From assembly GCA_903910385.1 (NCBI GenBank), contig CAIVZM010000054.1:1-42171 (forward strand): a stretch of DNA of 42,171 bases, in the 5' to 3' direction. The notes under the pieces were generated by a model that was not told where the DNA came from, made no database searches, and was given only the letters and a program-made list of their open reading frames with translations. This stretch comes from an uncultured Armatimonadota bacterium. Its GTDB lineage: Bacteria; Armatimonadota; Armatimonadia; Armatimonadales; Armatimonadaceae. This document shows positions 24,870 to 32,993 of the stretch, in pieces. Positions within the stretch are counted from its first letter, which is position 1. Each line of letters opens with the position of its first letter. Both the position numbers and the translations under genes were made by a program.

Positions 24870-25751
24870 TCAGGAAAATTCGAATTCTTCGGCGCGGGCG
24901 TACTTTTCGCTTGCCTGAAGGTTGAGAGCGGCGGCAAGTTCAGCGGGACTGTACTTAGCCTGTATTTGCAGAGCATTCCCCCAGAGCGTGTAGACTTCGC
25001 GAAGTTGCGGATTCAGTTCGGTAGCGCGCAGGTAACGGATTTGCGCCTGACGCGCCGCTTCCATGGCGCCTTCTCCCTGTGACTTTTCGGCGATAGCGTG
25101 TAAAGTGGTTCCCCAACCGCACCAGGCGCCCGCCGAGTTCCGGTCGAGCGTGACAATACGCTGGTAGACGACCGGCAGACGCTGACAGAGAGCGATAACT
25201 TCCGCCTCTGGAGCGATTTCGATCAAATGGTGGAGAGCCATTCCCTCAACGGCGGCGACATACAGGCTTCGTTCATCCAGAGAAGAGGCGTGTTGCGCCA
25301 TGACGAGGGCTTCGTCCCGGAATCTCCTGTCGTTCGGCCCGTTGTTTTCCATTACGTGATCCAGAATGGTCGACGCCCAGGCGCTCCAGGCGAGAGCGAA
25401 GCTGGGCTGAAGTCGAACGGCGATCTGAAATTTCGTTTCCGCTTCTAACCGTAAACGAACCGCTTCCCGCTTTTCCATAAACTGCGCCATTCGCCTGAGC
25501 GAAACGGCCCAGTTATAGGCGGCAACAGGGAAGTTGGATCGGAGTCGTAAGGCGCGCTGGAATTTGTCTGCGGCTTGCCCGTACAGAGAAACCGCGTTTT
25601 TATCCTCCGCCTGCCCCGCCCAATCGAACAGTGCGACGCCCCAGGAGAACATGGCGTTCTCGTTACCCGGACGTAACTCGACTGATCGTTGACGCTCATG
25701 CGCCGCCTTGCGACGATCGTCAATGGTGCGTTTTGAAATATCGTTCGCCAT
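24870..25751 (-). CDS. TPR-like repeat protein
   Basis: A 293-residue soluble helical protein. Repeats with the TPR rhythm (W/L/G-A-P spacing) are visible, such as NENAMFSWGVALFDWA, FPVAAYNWAVSLRRMA, FALAWSAWASTILD, SAGAWCGWGTTLHAIA and LREVYTLWGNALQIQA, spaced 40-65 residues with a conserved Trp. Such proteins are scaffolds for protein interaction. There is no signal peptide or membrane helix. A TATAAC lies six bases before the ATG with no ribosome binding site, so a leaderless message is possible. It is divergent from the M23 peptidase. Specific role unknown. Confidence 0.75.
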   Translation of the reverse strand: MANDISKRTIDDRRKAAHERQRSVELRPGNENAMFSWGVALFDWAGQAEDKNAVSLYGQAADKFQRALRLRSNFPVAAYNWAVSLRRMAQFMEKREAVRLRLEAETKFQIAVRLQPSFALAWSAWASTILDHVMENNGPNDRRFRDEALVMAQHASSLDERSLYVAAVEGMALHHLIEIAPEAEVIALCQRLPVVYQRIVTLDRNSAGAWCGWGTTLHAIAEKSQGEGAMEAARQAQIRYLRATELNPQLREVYTLWGNALQIQAKYSPAELAAALNLQASEKYARAEEFEFS

Positions 25752-25757
25752 ACTGTC

Positions 25758-25763
25758 GTTATA
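25758..25763 (-). promoter_or_regulatory. -10 box adjacent to TPR gene start
   Basis: On the minus strand TATAAC, six bases, then ATG. Same arrangement as for the M20 gene. Confidence 0.4.
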
Positions 25764-25826
25764 CTTCTTTCGCGATCTTTCGTTTCGGCGGCGTTCAGGG
25801 CTAACTTTGCGGGCGCCATGGCGGGG

Positions 25827-25832
25827 TATACT
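25827..25832 (+). promoter_or_regulatory. -10 box adjacent to M23 gene start
   Basis: TATACT, seven bases, then the ATG at 25840; an overlapping TATAAT is at 25832-25837. There is no ribosome binding site, so leaderless initiation is likely. The 88-base gap carries two such promoters back to back. Confidence 0.45.
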
Positions 25833-25839
25833 ATAATAT

Positions 25840-26835
25840 ATGCGCTTACTGTGCTATCGTATCTTTTTTTATAGTATTATGCTGGTCGTTCTGGGGGCAG
25901 TGATGCCTTCGCTTCGAGCGCAAGATACCACATTTCCGCCGAGAAATGGATCGCCGTCGTCCTCCGTGCAGGAGACAGACCACGGATCATTTGTCCCGAT
26001 GATGTTCCCGGTGTTCGGTTCCGCTCGCTTTCAGAAAGAGTTGATAGATACATGGGGCGATCCTCGAGGCGGCGGAACGCGACGGCACGAAGGGCAGGAT
26101 ATGATGGCGCCGCAGATGACGCCGCTCCTCGCGGCCTTTGACGGCGTCGTTTCCTTCAACCGGACGGATGCGCCGAACGCCCATAATATGTTGTATCTGA
26201 CCGGTGACAATGGGTGGGAGGCTGTCTATATGCATATTAATAACGACATGCCGAAAACCAATGATGGTAAAGGAAGCAGGGAATACGCCTTCGCGCCGAA
26301 TCTGCGTCCCGGACAACGCGTAATTGCCGGGCAGTTTCTGGGATATGTCGGTAATAGCGGCAATGCGGAAACAGTGGGGCATCACCTGCACTTCGAATTG
26401 CATAACGCCAACGGGCCGGTCAATGCATATACGTCACTCAAGCGGGCGCAACGATTGACATCGGCCCGGTGGAATGCGCCTCATCCTGAAATTCTTCCGG
26501 GGAGGGATGAAATACGTCTGGATGCCACGGTGCGCGAGACGCAAGTTTCCGCCGGGCGGATCTCGGTATTCTGTGTCGCCTGGCGCAATGCTGCCGGGAA
26601 AACCACTATCGAAACGCGACCCAATATAAAATGGATACGAATTGATGAAAAAACGACTTTTGTCAGGTTGGACGATTCTCCCTTGATGGTGTCGGGTATC
26701 CAACCGGGAGACAACCTGATTATTCAGGCGGTCGCGCACGAAGACGTCAGTGGCATACTTGCCCGCCGTATCTCGGTAGACCCAACGCCGGAACGCGCCG
26801 CAGTCGCTAACAGACAGAAGGCGGTATTACGATGA
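25840..26835 (+). CDS. Secreted M23 family metallopeptidase
   Basis: A 331-residue LytM-type zinc endopeptidase. The signal peptide covers about residues 1-27 (hydrophobic core IFFYSIMLVVLGAVM, ending LRAQ). Zinc ligands are H83 and D87 (HEGQDMMAP) and the H182-L-H184 motif of GHHLHFEL. Members cleave peptidoglycan cross-links in the periplasm or serve as degradative enzymes. After the catalytic domain (about 55-210) comes a strand-rich domain (about 225-315) with Ig-like pattern. The stop overlaps the next start as ATGA, so the two are translationally coupled. Confidence 0.88.
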   Translation: MRLLCYRIFFYSIMLVVLGAVMPSLRAQDTTFPPRNGSPSSSVQETDHGSFVPMMFPVFGSARFQKELIDTWGDPRGGGTRRHEGQDMMAPQMTPLLAAFDGVVSFNRTDAPNAHNMLYLTGDNGWEAVYMHINNDMPKTNDGKGSREYAFAPNLRPGQRVIAGQFLGYVGNSGNAETVGHHLHFELHNANGPVNAYTSLKRAQRLTSARWNAPHPEILPGRDEIRLDATVRETQVSAGRISVFCVAWRNAAGKTTIETRPNIKWIRIDEKTTFVRLDDSPLMVSGIQPGDNLIIQAVAHEDVSGILARRISVDPTPERAAVANRQKAVLR

Positions 26836-27275
26836 GAGCGATAACGCTGGCGCGACTGGTCGGGCATCTCTGGGCGTCGCCGAACACCTTATTGGCTCTT
26901 TGTTTTGGCCTTGGAGGGAAGTTTGCGTTCGATCGGGAAAACCGCGTTATCGTTGCGGAAAACGGTTGGATGGCGCGACTGATCCATCGTTTCGGTTATG
27001 CCGGGATGTGTGTCGGGGATGTCGTTCTCAGTCCTTACGATATTCGCCGTTATGAACCCCGCATCTATCGTCATGAACTGGTGCATGCGACTCAAGCGCG
27101 GATGCTCGGCCCGCTGTACCTGCCATTGACCTTCCTGGGGTATGCGATTGGCGCTCTGATATATCCCCGCTGTCCCCATGATGCCAGCCCGTTAGAAGTC
27201 TGGGCGGACGCCGCTTCCGGCAATGCAGACTATAACCAGTACCTGAACCGCATCCGCTCGCGAAAAAAGCGTTGA
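26832..27275 (+). CDS. Small HExxH zincin-like protein
   Basis: A 147-residue protein whose start overlaps the M23 stop (ATGA). It has HELVH (81-85), a classical HExxH zinc site. The downstream SPLEVWADAAS (119-129) resembles the third-ligand E..AD helix of minimal gluzincins, making E122 a candidate ligand. Two hydrophobic stretches (about 18-30 and 92-112) may be amphipathic or membrane-associated. The C-terminus is basic. Coupling to a secreted peptidoglycan peptidase suggests a joint envelope role, by position only. I know no named family for it. Confidence 0.7.
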   Translation: MRAITLARLVGHLWASPNTLLALCFGLGGKFAFDRENRVIVAENGWMARLIHRFGYAGMCVGDVVLSPYDIRRYEPRIYRHELVHATQARMLGPLYLPLTFLGYAIGALIYPRCPHDASPLEVWADAASGNADYNQYLNRIRSRKKR

Positions 27276-27291
27276 CCATTCGATTTCTTGA

Positions 27292-27930
27292 TCAGGTGAA
27301 AAGCGGGTCTTCCCGATGCGACCCAATGGCTATGGGCGGCCCGAGGTAGCGTGGTTGCGTTTTCCAGAGATTCACATCAAGGACCGCGGTCAGGCGGGAG
27401 AAACGTTCGCGCCACCAGAGTCGCTCCTCAATGCTATCGGGCGGGTCGGTGGCGTCAATAGCGAACGCTTTCAGAGAGGTCGCATCGGCAAGGTACAGAG
27501 CGCGTTCGTTGTGAAAATGCTGTGAAATGATCAGGCATTCCTTCAGACCGAACACTTTTTGCGCCCGAATGATGGAATCCAGTGTGCGAAATTCAGCAAA
27601 GTCGCAAACGATATTTTCTCTGGGAACGCCTTTTTGTATCAGGTCTTTACGCATCGCTGTCGGTTCATCATAGAGAACGCGACCATTATCGCCGCTGACC
27701 AGCAGGTATTTTACCTTTCCTGACTTATAAAGAGCGGCAGCGGCATCGATACGCGCTTTGTACGGATTGCAATTTATAACAAAAGTTTTTATGCGCCCGT
27801 GAATCTTTAGGCGACAGAGAGAAGCGATCCAGCCAACAGGGTTGTCGTAGAACCAAAGAATAGATACTTCGTAAGAATTGCCGGAGTAAAGAACGCCACG
27901 TCCTTCGGAACCAGTTTGCCACCCTTCCAT
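27292..27930 (-). CDS. SanA/YdcF-like (DUF218) protein with abnormal N-terminus
   Basis: From residue about 55 on, the 212-residue frame is a good DUF218 match: NPYKARIDAAAALYKSGKVKYLLVSGDNG, DLIQKGVPRENIVCDFAEFRTLDSI, ECLIISQHFHNERALYLA. SanA proteins are membrane-anchored and linked to envelope barrier function. The expected N-terminal membrane helix and the VLG-T/S loop before NPY are missing, and the first 54 residues look random. The 5' end overlaps the preceding gene by 124 bases. The helix-like stretch appears instead in the frame of that gene (AILTKYLFFGSTTTLLAGSL). A frameshift or small deletion at the junction is likely, so the real start is uncertain. Confidence 0.6.
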   Translation of the reverse strand: MEGWQTGSEGRGVLYSGNSYEVSILWFYDNPVGWIASLCRLKIHGRIKTFVINCNPYKARIDAAAALYKSGKVKYLLVSGDNGRVLYDEPTAMRKDLIQKGVPRENIVCDFAEFRTLDSIIRAQKVFGLKECLIISQHFHNERALYLADATSLKAFAIDATDPPDSIEERLWWRERFSRLTAVLDVNLWKTQPRYLGPPIAIGSHREDPLFT

Positions 27931-28796
27931 CGGTACTCTTTTTGCGTATCTCTATCCGTGACCGAAGCCCCTTCGCGAAGCTTTCGTTGCTGGAATAGGG
28001 CATCCGGTAAATCGTTCAACCGCTCGATGCTCGCCTCAATGGTATGGTCGCACCACAATTCCCGTTTACCATCATCCATAATGGTAGCGATATATCTGGT
28101 TTTGGTCGGCAACCAGATTCCCGCACGTTTTTCAGCGTCCATCAGGGTAACCTGAGTAACCATGTCTTTGGCGGGATCGAGGTATGATTCCCGGAACGCG
28201 ACACACATCCATCCGCGTTGGGGCGCAAGGGTCAAATCATAGTTTTTGGCGTCACTGACACCTTTGAGGCGAAGCGTTTTGCCAAAGCGGGCGTCATTGG
28301 CTCCGGCGGTGACAGTGAATTTACCTTTGCGGACAATATCGCTGATCCATTCGCCTTCCACGCCATAGACGCCTTCTAACGGGGGAACGGTGGAATCGAA
28401 GGAACCGCGTCCGAGTTGGGAGATACTGGCATGCAGGGGGGTAGGGGATTTTTGTTCATCCTTGCCGAAATAACGCACTTCCTGTGTCACCGCGCCATCA
28501 TAGACTTTCACTGTCCAGAGTTTGTCCGGCTCCTGCGACTTTTTGTAGGTCTTATCGCCCTTGTTCGCCCATTGAAAAACCGTCGATTGCGGTTGGCCCT
28601 TATAGTAGCGAAAGGTATCGGCTACCGTATACTGCACAGACTGGATTTTGGCTCGTTCTGTTTGAAGCGAGGAGCGCACTTCAGTCAGCGAAGGAATCCT
28701 TTCGGGAGTTTGACCAAACCCTGCGGACGCGATGAGGAATGACAAAATCCCTCCGGAAAGAACGCGAGACCGGTGAGATGAAAATTGAAATTTCAT
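27807..28796 (-). CDS. Secreted LolA-like outer-membrane-lipoprotein-carrier-fold protein
   Basis: A 329-residue protein with a signal peptide (GGILSFLIASAGFGQ). The rest is strand-rich and begins with a helix LTEVRSSLQTERAKIQSVQYTVADTFRYYKG, the pattern of LolA-like or DUF2092-type periplasmic domains. The final part, after KGGKLVPKD (about residue 300), is a hydrophobic run ending SLLSVA. It does not look like the end of a periplasmic domain and probably derives from the start of the adjoining SanA-like gene. A TATAAT promoter is about 30 bases upstream. Role unknown; binding a lipid or lipoprotein is inferred from fold. Confidence 0.65.
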   Translation of the reverse strand: MKFQFSSHRSRVLSGGILSFLIASAGFGQTPERIPSLTEVRSSLQTERAKIQSVQYTVADTFRYYKGQPQSTVFQWANKGDKTYKKSQEPDKLWTVKVYDGAVTQEVRYFGKDEQKSPTPLHASISQLGRGSFDSTVPPLEGVYGVEGEWISDIVRKGKFTVTAGANDARFGKTLRLKGVSDAKNYDLTLAPQRGWMCVAFRESYLDPAKDMVTQVTLMDAEKRAGIWLPTKTRYIATIMDDGKRELWCDHTIEASIERLNDLPDALFQQRKLREGASVTDRDTQKEYRWKGGKLVPKDVAFFTPAILTKYLFFGSTTTLLAGSLLSVA

Positions 28797-28828
28797 AGGT
28801 TGCCGCTTTGATTTATATTTTTAGAGAG

Positions 28829-28859
28829 ATTATACACAGTGCTGTGGTTAGTATAACAA
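28829..28859 (-). promoter_or_regulatory. Candidate promoter for the LolA-like gene
   Basis: On the minus strand TTGTTA (28854-28859), a 19-base spacer, TATAAT (28829-28834), about 32 bases before the ATG. Confidence 0.45.
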
Positions 28860-29149
28860 AAATGATGCTGAGTCGCAAGAGGTTTTTAGGGGGAAACGAT
28901 TAAGATTCAAAGAGATGTTGTATAGCTATTTTTAATTCAGCTTTGCTTATAGCATATGTGTGCATTTATTTGTAATGATAAGTTAGAAGTAACCTGTTGA
29001 AGACTTGTGTCCAAAAATAAAACCTGTTTCGCAGGAGGGCGGGCATTAGATATAATAATTTTGAAGTTCTTAAAGCGGTTCTGAGAGGATTTACTATGCA
29101 TTTCCGCTCATGTCTCCAATAACCATTGTCTCCGTTCTGCGTTCCGCTA
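28860..29149. other. Unassigned intergenic DNA
   Basis: AT-rich, no gene seen. On the plus strand a TATAAT (about 29050), then GAGAGG and an ATG at 29096, look like expression signals, but the frame closes after eight codons. This may be the wreck of a short gene. Confidence 0.3.
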
Positions 29150-29293
29150 TCACAAAATTTTCTGAAAACAGCGTCCGCGCCCCGCCTTTGCGACAAGGGA
29201 ATCGGTGATGCACAGGATACCCGTGAGTCCTGCGATACCACAACCCGCCACAAACAGCGAGGCGCGAAGAAGCCGTTGACGCCGGGCGTTCAA
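29150..29293 (-). CDS. Possible small single-pass membrane protein, 47 aa, coupled to fumarase alpha
   Basis: A TTG start overlaps the TGA of the fumarase gene as TTGA, exactly as in the ABC/DUF1854 pair. The product has a basic N-terminus (MNARRQRLLRAS) and a ~20-residue hydrophobic helix (LFVAGCGIAGLTGILCI). Its tail, KAGRGRCFQKIL, is basic. This is a normal positive-inside membrane-anchor layout. It is too short for automatic gene calling. No family is recognised. It may be a genuine coupled micro-protein or a fortuitous frame. Confidence 0.45.
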   Translation of the reverse strand: MNARRQRLLRASLFVAGCGIAGLTGILCITDSLVAKAGRGRCFQKIL

Positions 29294-30210
29294 TGGGAAT
29301 CCGGTAACGTCTCTTCGATTGTTTCGTAGAGCCAGGACAGGATTTCATTGGTCTGAGGGTCGAGGGTAACTCCGCGACGGCGATGCGCCCAACAGGCATA
29401 CGAGACGGAAACAAAGAACGAGGCGGGAAGGCGATTCATGGCAGTGATTTTCGCTCCCAGAAGTGTGGTTGCACCACCCCATCCCATCGGGCCGATATCG
29501 AGTTTGTTGGCGATACGAAAGATTTCCTCTTCCAGATCGGCAAGAACGGGGTCAGGGTTTTTGTCGCCGACAACGCGCAGGAGTTGCTCTTTTGCGGCAT
29601 CGTAGCCGCTGGCGCGGTCACCGCCGATACAGACGCCAATATAGCCGGGAGCGCAACCTTTGCCCTGCGCTTTCCAGAGAGCGTCCAGAATGACCAGCTT
29701 ACATCCTTCCAGATCGCGTCCCGCTTTTTTGCCGAGTTCGGGCAGGTCTGCTGGAAGGGAATACTGCGCCCCGACATTTTCGCAGCCGCCGCCTTTGAGG
29801 ATGATGCGAACGTCGACGGTCGGCTTACGCCATGCCTTGAAATGGAAGAGCGGCGTCCCCGGCCCGAGGTTATTTCCGGTGTTCTTCCCGCTCAGCGAGT
29901 CCACGGAATTCTGGCGTAAGTAGCCAATAGCGGTCGCTTCCGCCACCGCCGCCTTTGCCACATCCTCAAAATCCAGAATGTCGTACCCGATAGGATGGTG
30001 GACATAGAACTTGATCATGCCCGTATCCTGACAGATGGGAGCAGACTCCTCGGTAGCAGTGATGTTGTTTTCTGTGATCGTGTTGAGCGCAAGTAGCGCA
30101 CGACTTCCGGGCTGTTCCTTCTCCTGTCCGCGTTGAAGGGAAGCGCGGATATCCGGGGGCAAATCCGACGAAGTGCGGCGTATCAAATCGAGTAAATTCT
30201 CTTTCAGCAT
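29290..30210 (-). CDS. Fumarate hydratase / tartrate dehydratase class I, alpha subunit
   Basis: A 306-residue [4Fe-4S] hydro-lyase alpha subunit (FumA/TtdA N-terminal family). It interconverts fumarate and malate, or dehydrates a related hydroxy acid. Cluster cysteines are C60 (PICQDTG), C186 (GCAPGYIGVCIGG) and probably C273 (SYACWAHRRRG). Further family motifs are NSVDSLSGKNTGNN, KGGGCEN and GPMGWGGATTLLG. Class I two-subunit enzymes need a beta subunit, normally the next gene. Here the gene is followed only by a possible 47-residue frame and non-coding DNA, so the partner must be elsewhere or absent. AAGGA precedes the ATG, and a TATAAT lies about 35 bases upstream. Confidence 0.88.
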   Translation of the reverse strand: MLKENLLDLIRRTSSDLPPDIRASLQRGQEKEQPGSRALLALNTITENNITATEESAPICQDTGMIKFYVHHPIGYDILDFEDVAKAAVAEATAIGYLRQNSVDSLSGKNTGNNLGPGTPLFHFKAWRKPTVDVRIILKGGGCENVGAQYSLPADLPELGKKAGRDLEGCKLVILDALWKAQGKGCAPGYIGVCIGGDRASGYDAAKEQLLRVVGDKNPDPVLADLEEEIFRIANKLDIGPMGWGGATTLLGAKITAMNRLPASFFVSVSYACWAHRRRGVTLDPQTNEILSWLYETIEETLPDSH

Positions 30211-30310
30211 GCGAGGAATCCTTATGACCGTTGTTCCGCGATCATTATACCTCGCTCGATTTGAGTCCCCGAGTCCGCCCGCCGCCTTCGTTGTTATCTC
30301 CGGATAGTCC

Positions 30311-31330
30311 TTATTTGCCGATTAAGGCGCGGTACAGGAGGGAACGGGACTCCGCAGAACCAGCGACACCTTTTAAAGGAACGATCTTCCAGCGCAGAAC
30401 CTGAACCAGTTTGTCGCCAATTTTCATACTGGTAAGAGGGGACATGACTTCCATTTCGTTATAGCGAGCCGCCGAATCGTCCCCGCCTGAATTCCAGATG
30501 GTCACGGGAAATCCGTTACCCAGCGCTCCCTCCGGATAATCGCCTTCTTTTTTATCGGCGCGGAGAATTAGCGCGAAATCGCCTTTCACACCGGCGACTG
30601 CGGGTAACAGGGCATCCGTCCCGAATTTGTAGCCCCCGGCGGTGGTAGGGGTGTAGCGCAACAAGCCTTCGTCCGTCACTTCCAGCTTCCGGGCTTCTTT
30701 TGGCATCGGGCCAAACCAGGAAGAATTGTCTTTGTAGACGCTGTTCGGATTTGCCAGAAGGTAGATGGCGTCCGGTTGCGGAACCTGCACCACATTCCAG
30801 ATAGCAACTTTCCGAGGTTCCCCTTTCACTTTTTCAAAAGTAGTGGTGACCAGAAATTCGCCCGTTGCGTTATCGAAACTGAACTCGCGAGTGGCGCGGA
30901 CTCCGAAGCCTTCCATGATCGGCCCGATGGTTCGGAGTCGGTTACCGGGCAACATTTCCGCCTTATGGGGGAGACCGTCATAAGTAGGATTCGGCGGCCA
31001 TGCCGGAGAGAACAAGGGCCAGTCTCCCTGAAGCGCTGGCCATACCTTTTCACCGCCCCAGTTCGCCCATTCGCCCGATTTGAACGTTTTGGGGCCGTTC
31101 CAGAGGAAATTGCTCCCCCCGACGGAACCAAAGGACATCACTCTACTGCTCAACTCGGGAACAATCACCGCTTCCGTCTTGCCGTCGGAAAGTTTGTAGG
31201 CGGTTCGACCGTCCCACCGGGTTTTTACCACTGTCGTTTGCCCGTTTGCGGGAGTCAATAGCGGAAAAGCGAGAAGGCCCATCGTCAGACCTGCCAGCGA
31301 CACCGCTTGAGAAAAAATCTTCGCTTTCAT
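30311..31330 (-). CDS. DUF4380 family secreted protein
   Basis: The frame is open from 31417, but the ATG at 31330 gives a clean signal peptide (KAKIFSQAVSLAGLTMGLLAFPLL, cleavage near ANGQ) and lies 16 bases from a TATAAT, so it is preferred (339 residues). The mature part matches DUF4380, a galactose-mutarotase-like beta-sandwich family: AVIVPELSSRVMSFG, NFLWNGPKTF, NWGGEKVWPALQGDWP, RVTREFSFD-like segments and EVMSPL. Such domains often bind or epimerise sugars; the real activity is unknown. It is divergent from pyrE. Confidence 0.8.
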   Translation of the reverse strand: MKAKIFSQAVSLAGLTMGLLAFPLLTPANGQTTVVKTRWDGRTAYKLSDGKTEAVIVPELSSRVMSFGSVGGSNFLWNGPKTFKSGEWANWGGEKVWPALQGDWPLFSPAWPPNPTYDGLPHKAEMLPGNRLRTIGPIMEGFGVRATREFSFDNATGEFLVTTTFEKVKGEPRKVAIWNVVQVPQPDAIYLLANPNSVYKDNSSWFGPMPKEARKLEVTDEGLLRYTPTTAGGYKFGTDALLPAVAGVKGDFALILRADKKEGDYPEGALGNGFPVTIWNSGGDDSAARYNEMEVMSPLTSMKIGDKLVQVLRWKIVPLKGVAGSAESRSLLYRALIGK

Positions 31331-31498
31331 AGCGCCATATTCATGAATTATAGAGCGAAAACCTTCTCGCCGAAGGGTCTTTATGCCGGTGGGCGGTGGG
31401 ATGTTGACGGGAAACAACGTATATTAAATGGCGGGCGAAGATCAACGAATCGGTACGCCACATGTAGAACACGATGTAGCCAGAAGGATTTACCTGCC

Positions 31499-32125
31499 AT
31501 GAGCGAACTTTTGAATGAGCTTTCGGAGCAAATGTCCGAAGAGCGGTTGACCGACGAAGATATTCTGGGGATGTTCGAAGAAAGCGGAGCGCTTTTGCTC
31601 GGGCACTTCGTGCTGACAAGCGGGAAACACTCGGATCGTTACTTCGAAAAATTCAACGTCCTGAACAAGCCCTGGTTTGTCGAAAAAATATGTCAGGAGC
31701 TTGCCTTGCGATTGGCGGAATACCAGCCCGATGTCGTGTTGGGACCGACGACACTCGGCGTCCTGCTCGCCTACGAAACGGCAAAGTTTCTCGGCATCCC
31801 CGCGGCCTATGGCGAAAAGGGACCGGAAGGAAAGCGGTTCCTGCGACGACCCGAACATATCCAACCGGGTCAAAAGGTCGCCGTTGTGGATGATGTCCTG
31901 ACTACAGGAGGATCGGTGCGGGAATGTATCGATCTGGTGAAGGAATGCGGGGCTACATTGTGTGCGGTTGGTGTCCTTGTAGACCGTGCGGGCGGGACAG
32001 TGACCTTTCCGGCGCCGCTCGTTTCAACGCTCTCGTTAAAAGTGGAAGCGTTCGATCCTGATGATGTTCCATCATGGTTGGAAGCGATCCCGATCACAAG
32101 ACCGGGTTCGACAGGGAAAAAATAA
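31499..32125 (+). CDS. pyrE: Orotate phosphoribosyltransferase
   Basis: A 208-residue enzyme of de novo pyrimidine synthesis that joins orotate and PRPP to give OMP. The start at 31499 follows AAGGA at nine bases; the frame is open 64 codons further upstream but without coding character. Visible: HFVLTSGKHSDRYFEKF, VVLGPTTLGVLLAYETA, EKGPEGKRFLRR with the catalytic loop, and the PRPP-binding motif VAVVDDVLTTGGSV. The short tail ends with a Lys-rich tag. It is a single gene closed by a strong terminator; no other pyr genes are near. Confidence 0.93.
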   Translation: MSELLNELSEQMSEERLTDEDILGMFEESGALLLGHFVLTSGKHSDRYFEKFNVLNKPWFVEKICQELALRLAEYQPDVVLGPTTLGVLLAYETAKFLGIPAAYGEKGPEGKRFLRRPEHIQPGQKVAVVDDVLTTGGSVRECIDLVKECGATLCAVGVLVDRAGGTVTFPAPLVSTLSLKVEAFDPDDVPSWLEAIPITRPGSTGKK

Positions 32126-32155
32126 GTCGAACTCTCAGAAACGCAGGTTTGAGAG

Positions 32156-32187
32156 GAAAAAGGCTTGCCTTCAGGCAAGCCTTTTTC
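32156..32187. terminator. Bidirectional Rho-independent terminator after pyrE
   Basis: GAAAAAGGCTTGCC, loop TTCA, GGCAAGCCTTTTTC: a perfect 14-bp stem with A-run and T-run. It serves pyrE on the plus strand and can serve the convergent Gly-rich gene. A further small imperfect hairpin is at about 32202-32224. Confidence 0.92.
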
Positions 32188-32243
32188 TTGATCCTCTGTC
32201 AACATTCACTCTGAAAGTGATGTTTTAACAGTCAAAGAAGCGC

Positions 32244-32915
32244 TTATGCAGCCCGCGTTTTCAGAAGGTTGATGAATTCCGTGGTGCGCTTACCGCCCCG
32301 TTCCTTCATGAAATCAGGGTAGCTGCTGACGTTCAGCGGGTTGTATTCCTTCATTTGCATTTTGCTGGGATCCCAGGGACGCCCACTGCCACCGGGAGCG
32401 CCGCCACCGGGTCGTCCGCCGCCACCGCCAAATCCGCCACCGCCGCCCGGGGCGCCGCCACCGGGAGCGCCACCGCCGGGTCGTCCGCCGCCACCGCCGC
32501 CCCAACCGCCCCGCCGGGAGGCGGATTCCGCTTGAATCGCCGCGTATTTCTTCAATTGTGTGGTGTTGAGAGGCATTGTGATCTGCTTGAGGACTTCTCG
32601 CGCCTGCTCATCGGTCATGACTGGCTTGCTCTGCCAGGAACCGACCGCTGTCCACATCTTTTTCGCCTGATCTTTGGTCAATTTGGTAGCAGGTTCTTTG
32701 TCCATATCCATAATTGCTCTCATGGTCTGGTTGAGTTGCGTGATGTTCTTGTGGCTTTCTCGCCAAACCTGCATCTTTTTGAACGCCGCCATCATTTCGG
32801 GAGTAGGTTGGAAACCTCCCGCGCCGCCCGGAGGTTGTGCCATCGCTACCCCAGACAAAGAGAACGTTGCTGTTGCCAGCGCCAACGCTGAGAGAGTTCG
32901 AAAATTGATTTTCAT
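32244..32915 (-). CDS. Secreted Gly-rich hypothetical protein
   Basis: A 223-residue protein with signal peptide (LSALALATATFSLSGVAMAQ). The helical middle (about 38-132) has LTKDQAKKMW and MTDEQAREVLKQI, which resemble repeated helix-turn motifs in periplasmic stress or metal-sensing proteins. A low-complexity stretch of Gly, Arg, Ala and Pro (about 134-180) precedes the conserved-looking tail NPLNVSSYPDFMKERGGKRTTEFINLL. It is the last gene of the adaptor-permease operon. AAAGGA precedes the ATG. Its companions also carry Gly-rich tails, which suggests a shared cell-surface role. Confidence 0.7.
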   Translation of the reverse strand: MKINFRTLSALALATATFSLSGVAMAQPPGGAGGFQPTPEMMAAFKKMQVWRESHKNITQLNQTMRAIMDMDKEPATKLTKDQAKKMWTAVGSWQSKPVMTDEQAREVLKQITMPLNTTQLKKYAAIQAESASRRGGWGGGGGGRPGGGAPGGGAPGGGGGFGGGGGRPGGGAPGGSGRPWDPSKMQMKEYNPLNVSSYPDFMKERGGKRTTEFINLLKTRAA

Positions 32916-32993
32916 TTTTTCCTTTCAAGAGGCTAACGGAATACAGTCAGGTTTGAGGCTTGTAAGCGCCTTGCCAAAACTATTTCCCTCGCC

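Noticed and set aside
29096-29122. Plus-strand ATG with GAGAGG and an upstream TATAAT
   Set aside because: The frame closes after eight codons and no shifted continuation has coding character.
32341-32535. Proline-rich plus-strand frame
   Set aside because: It is the complement of the Gly-rich codons of the secreted protein; it has no start signals.
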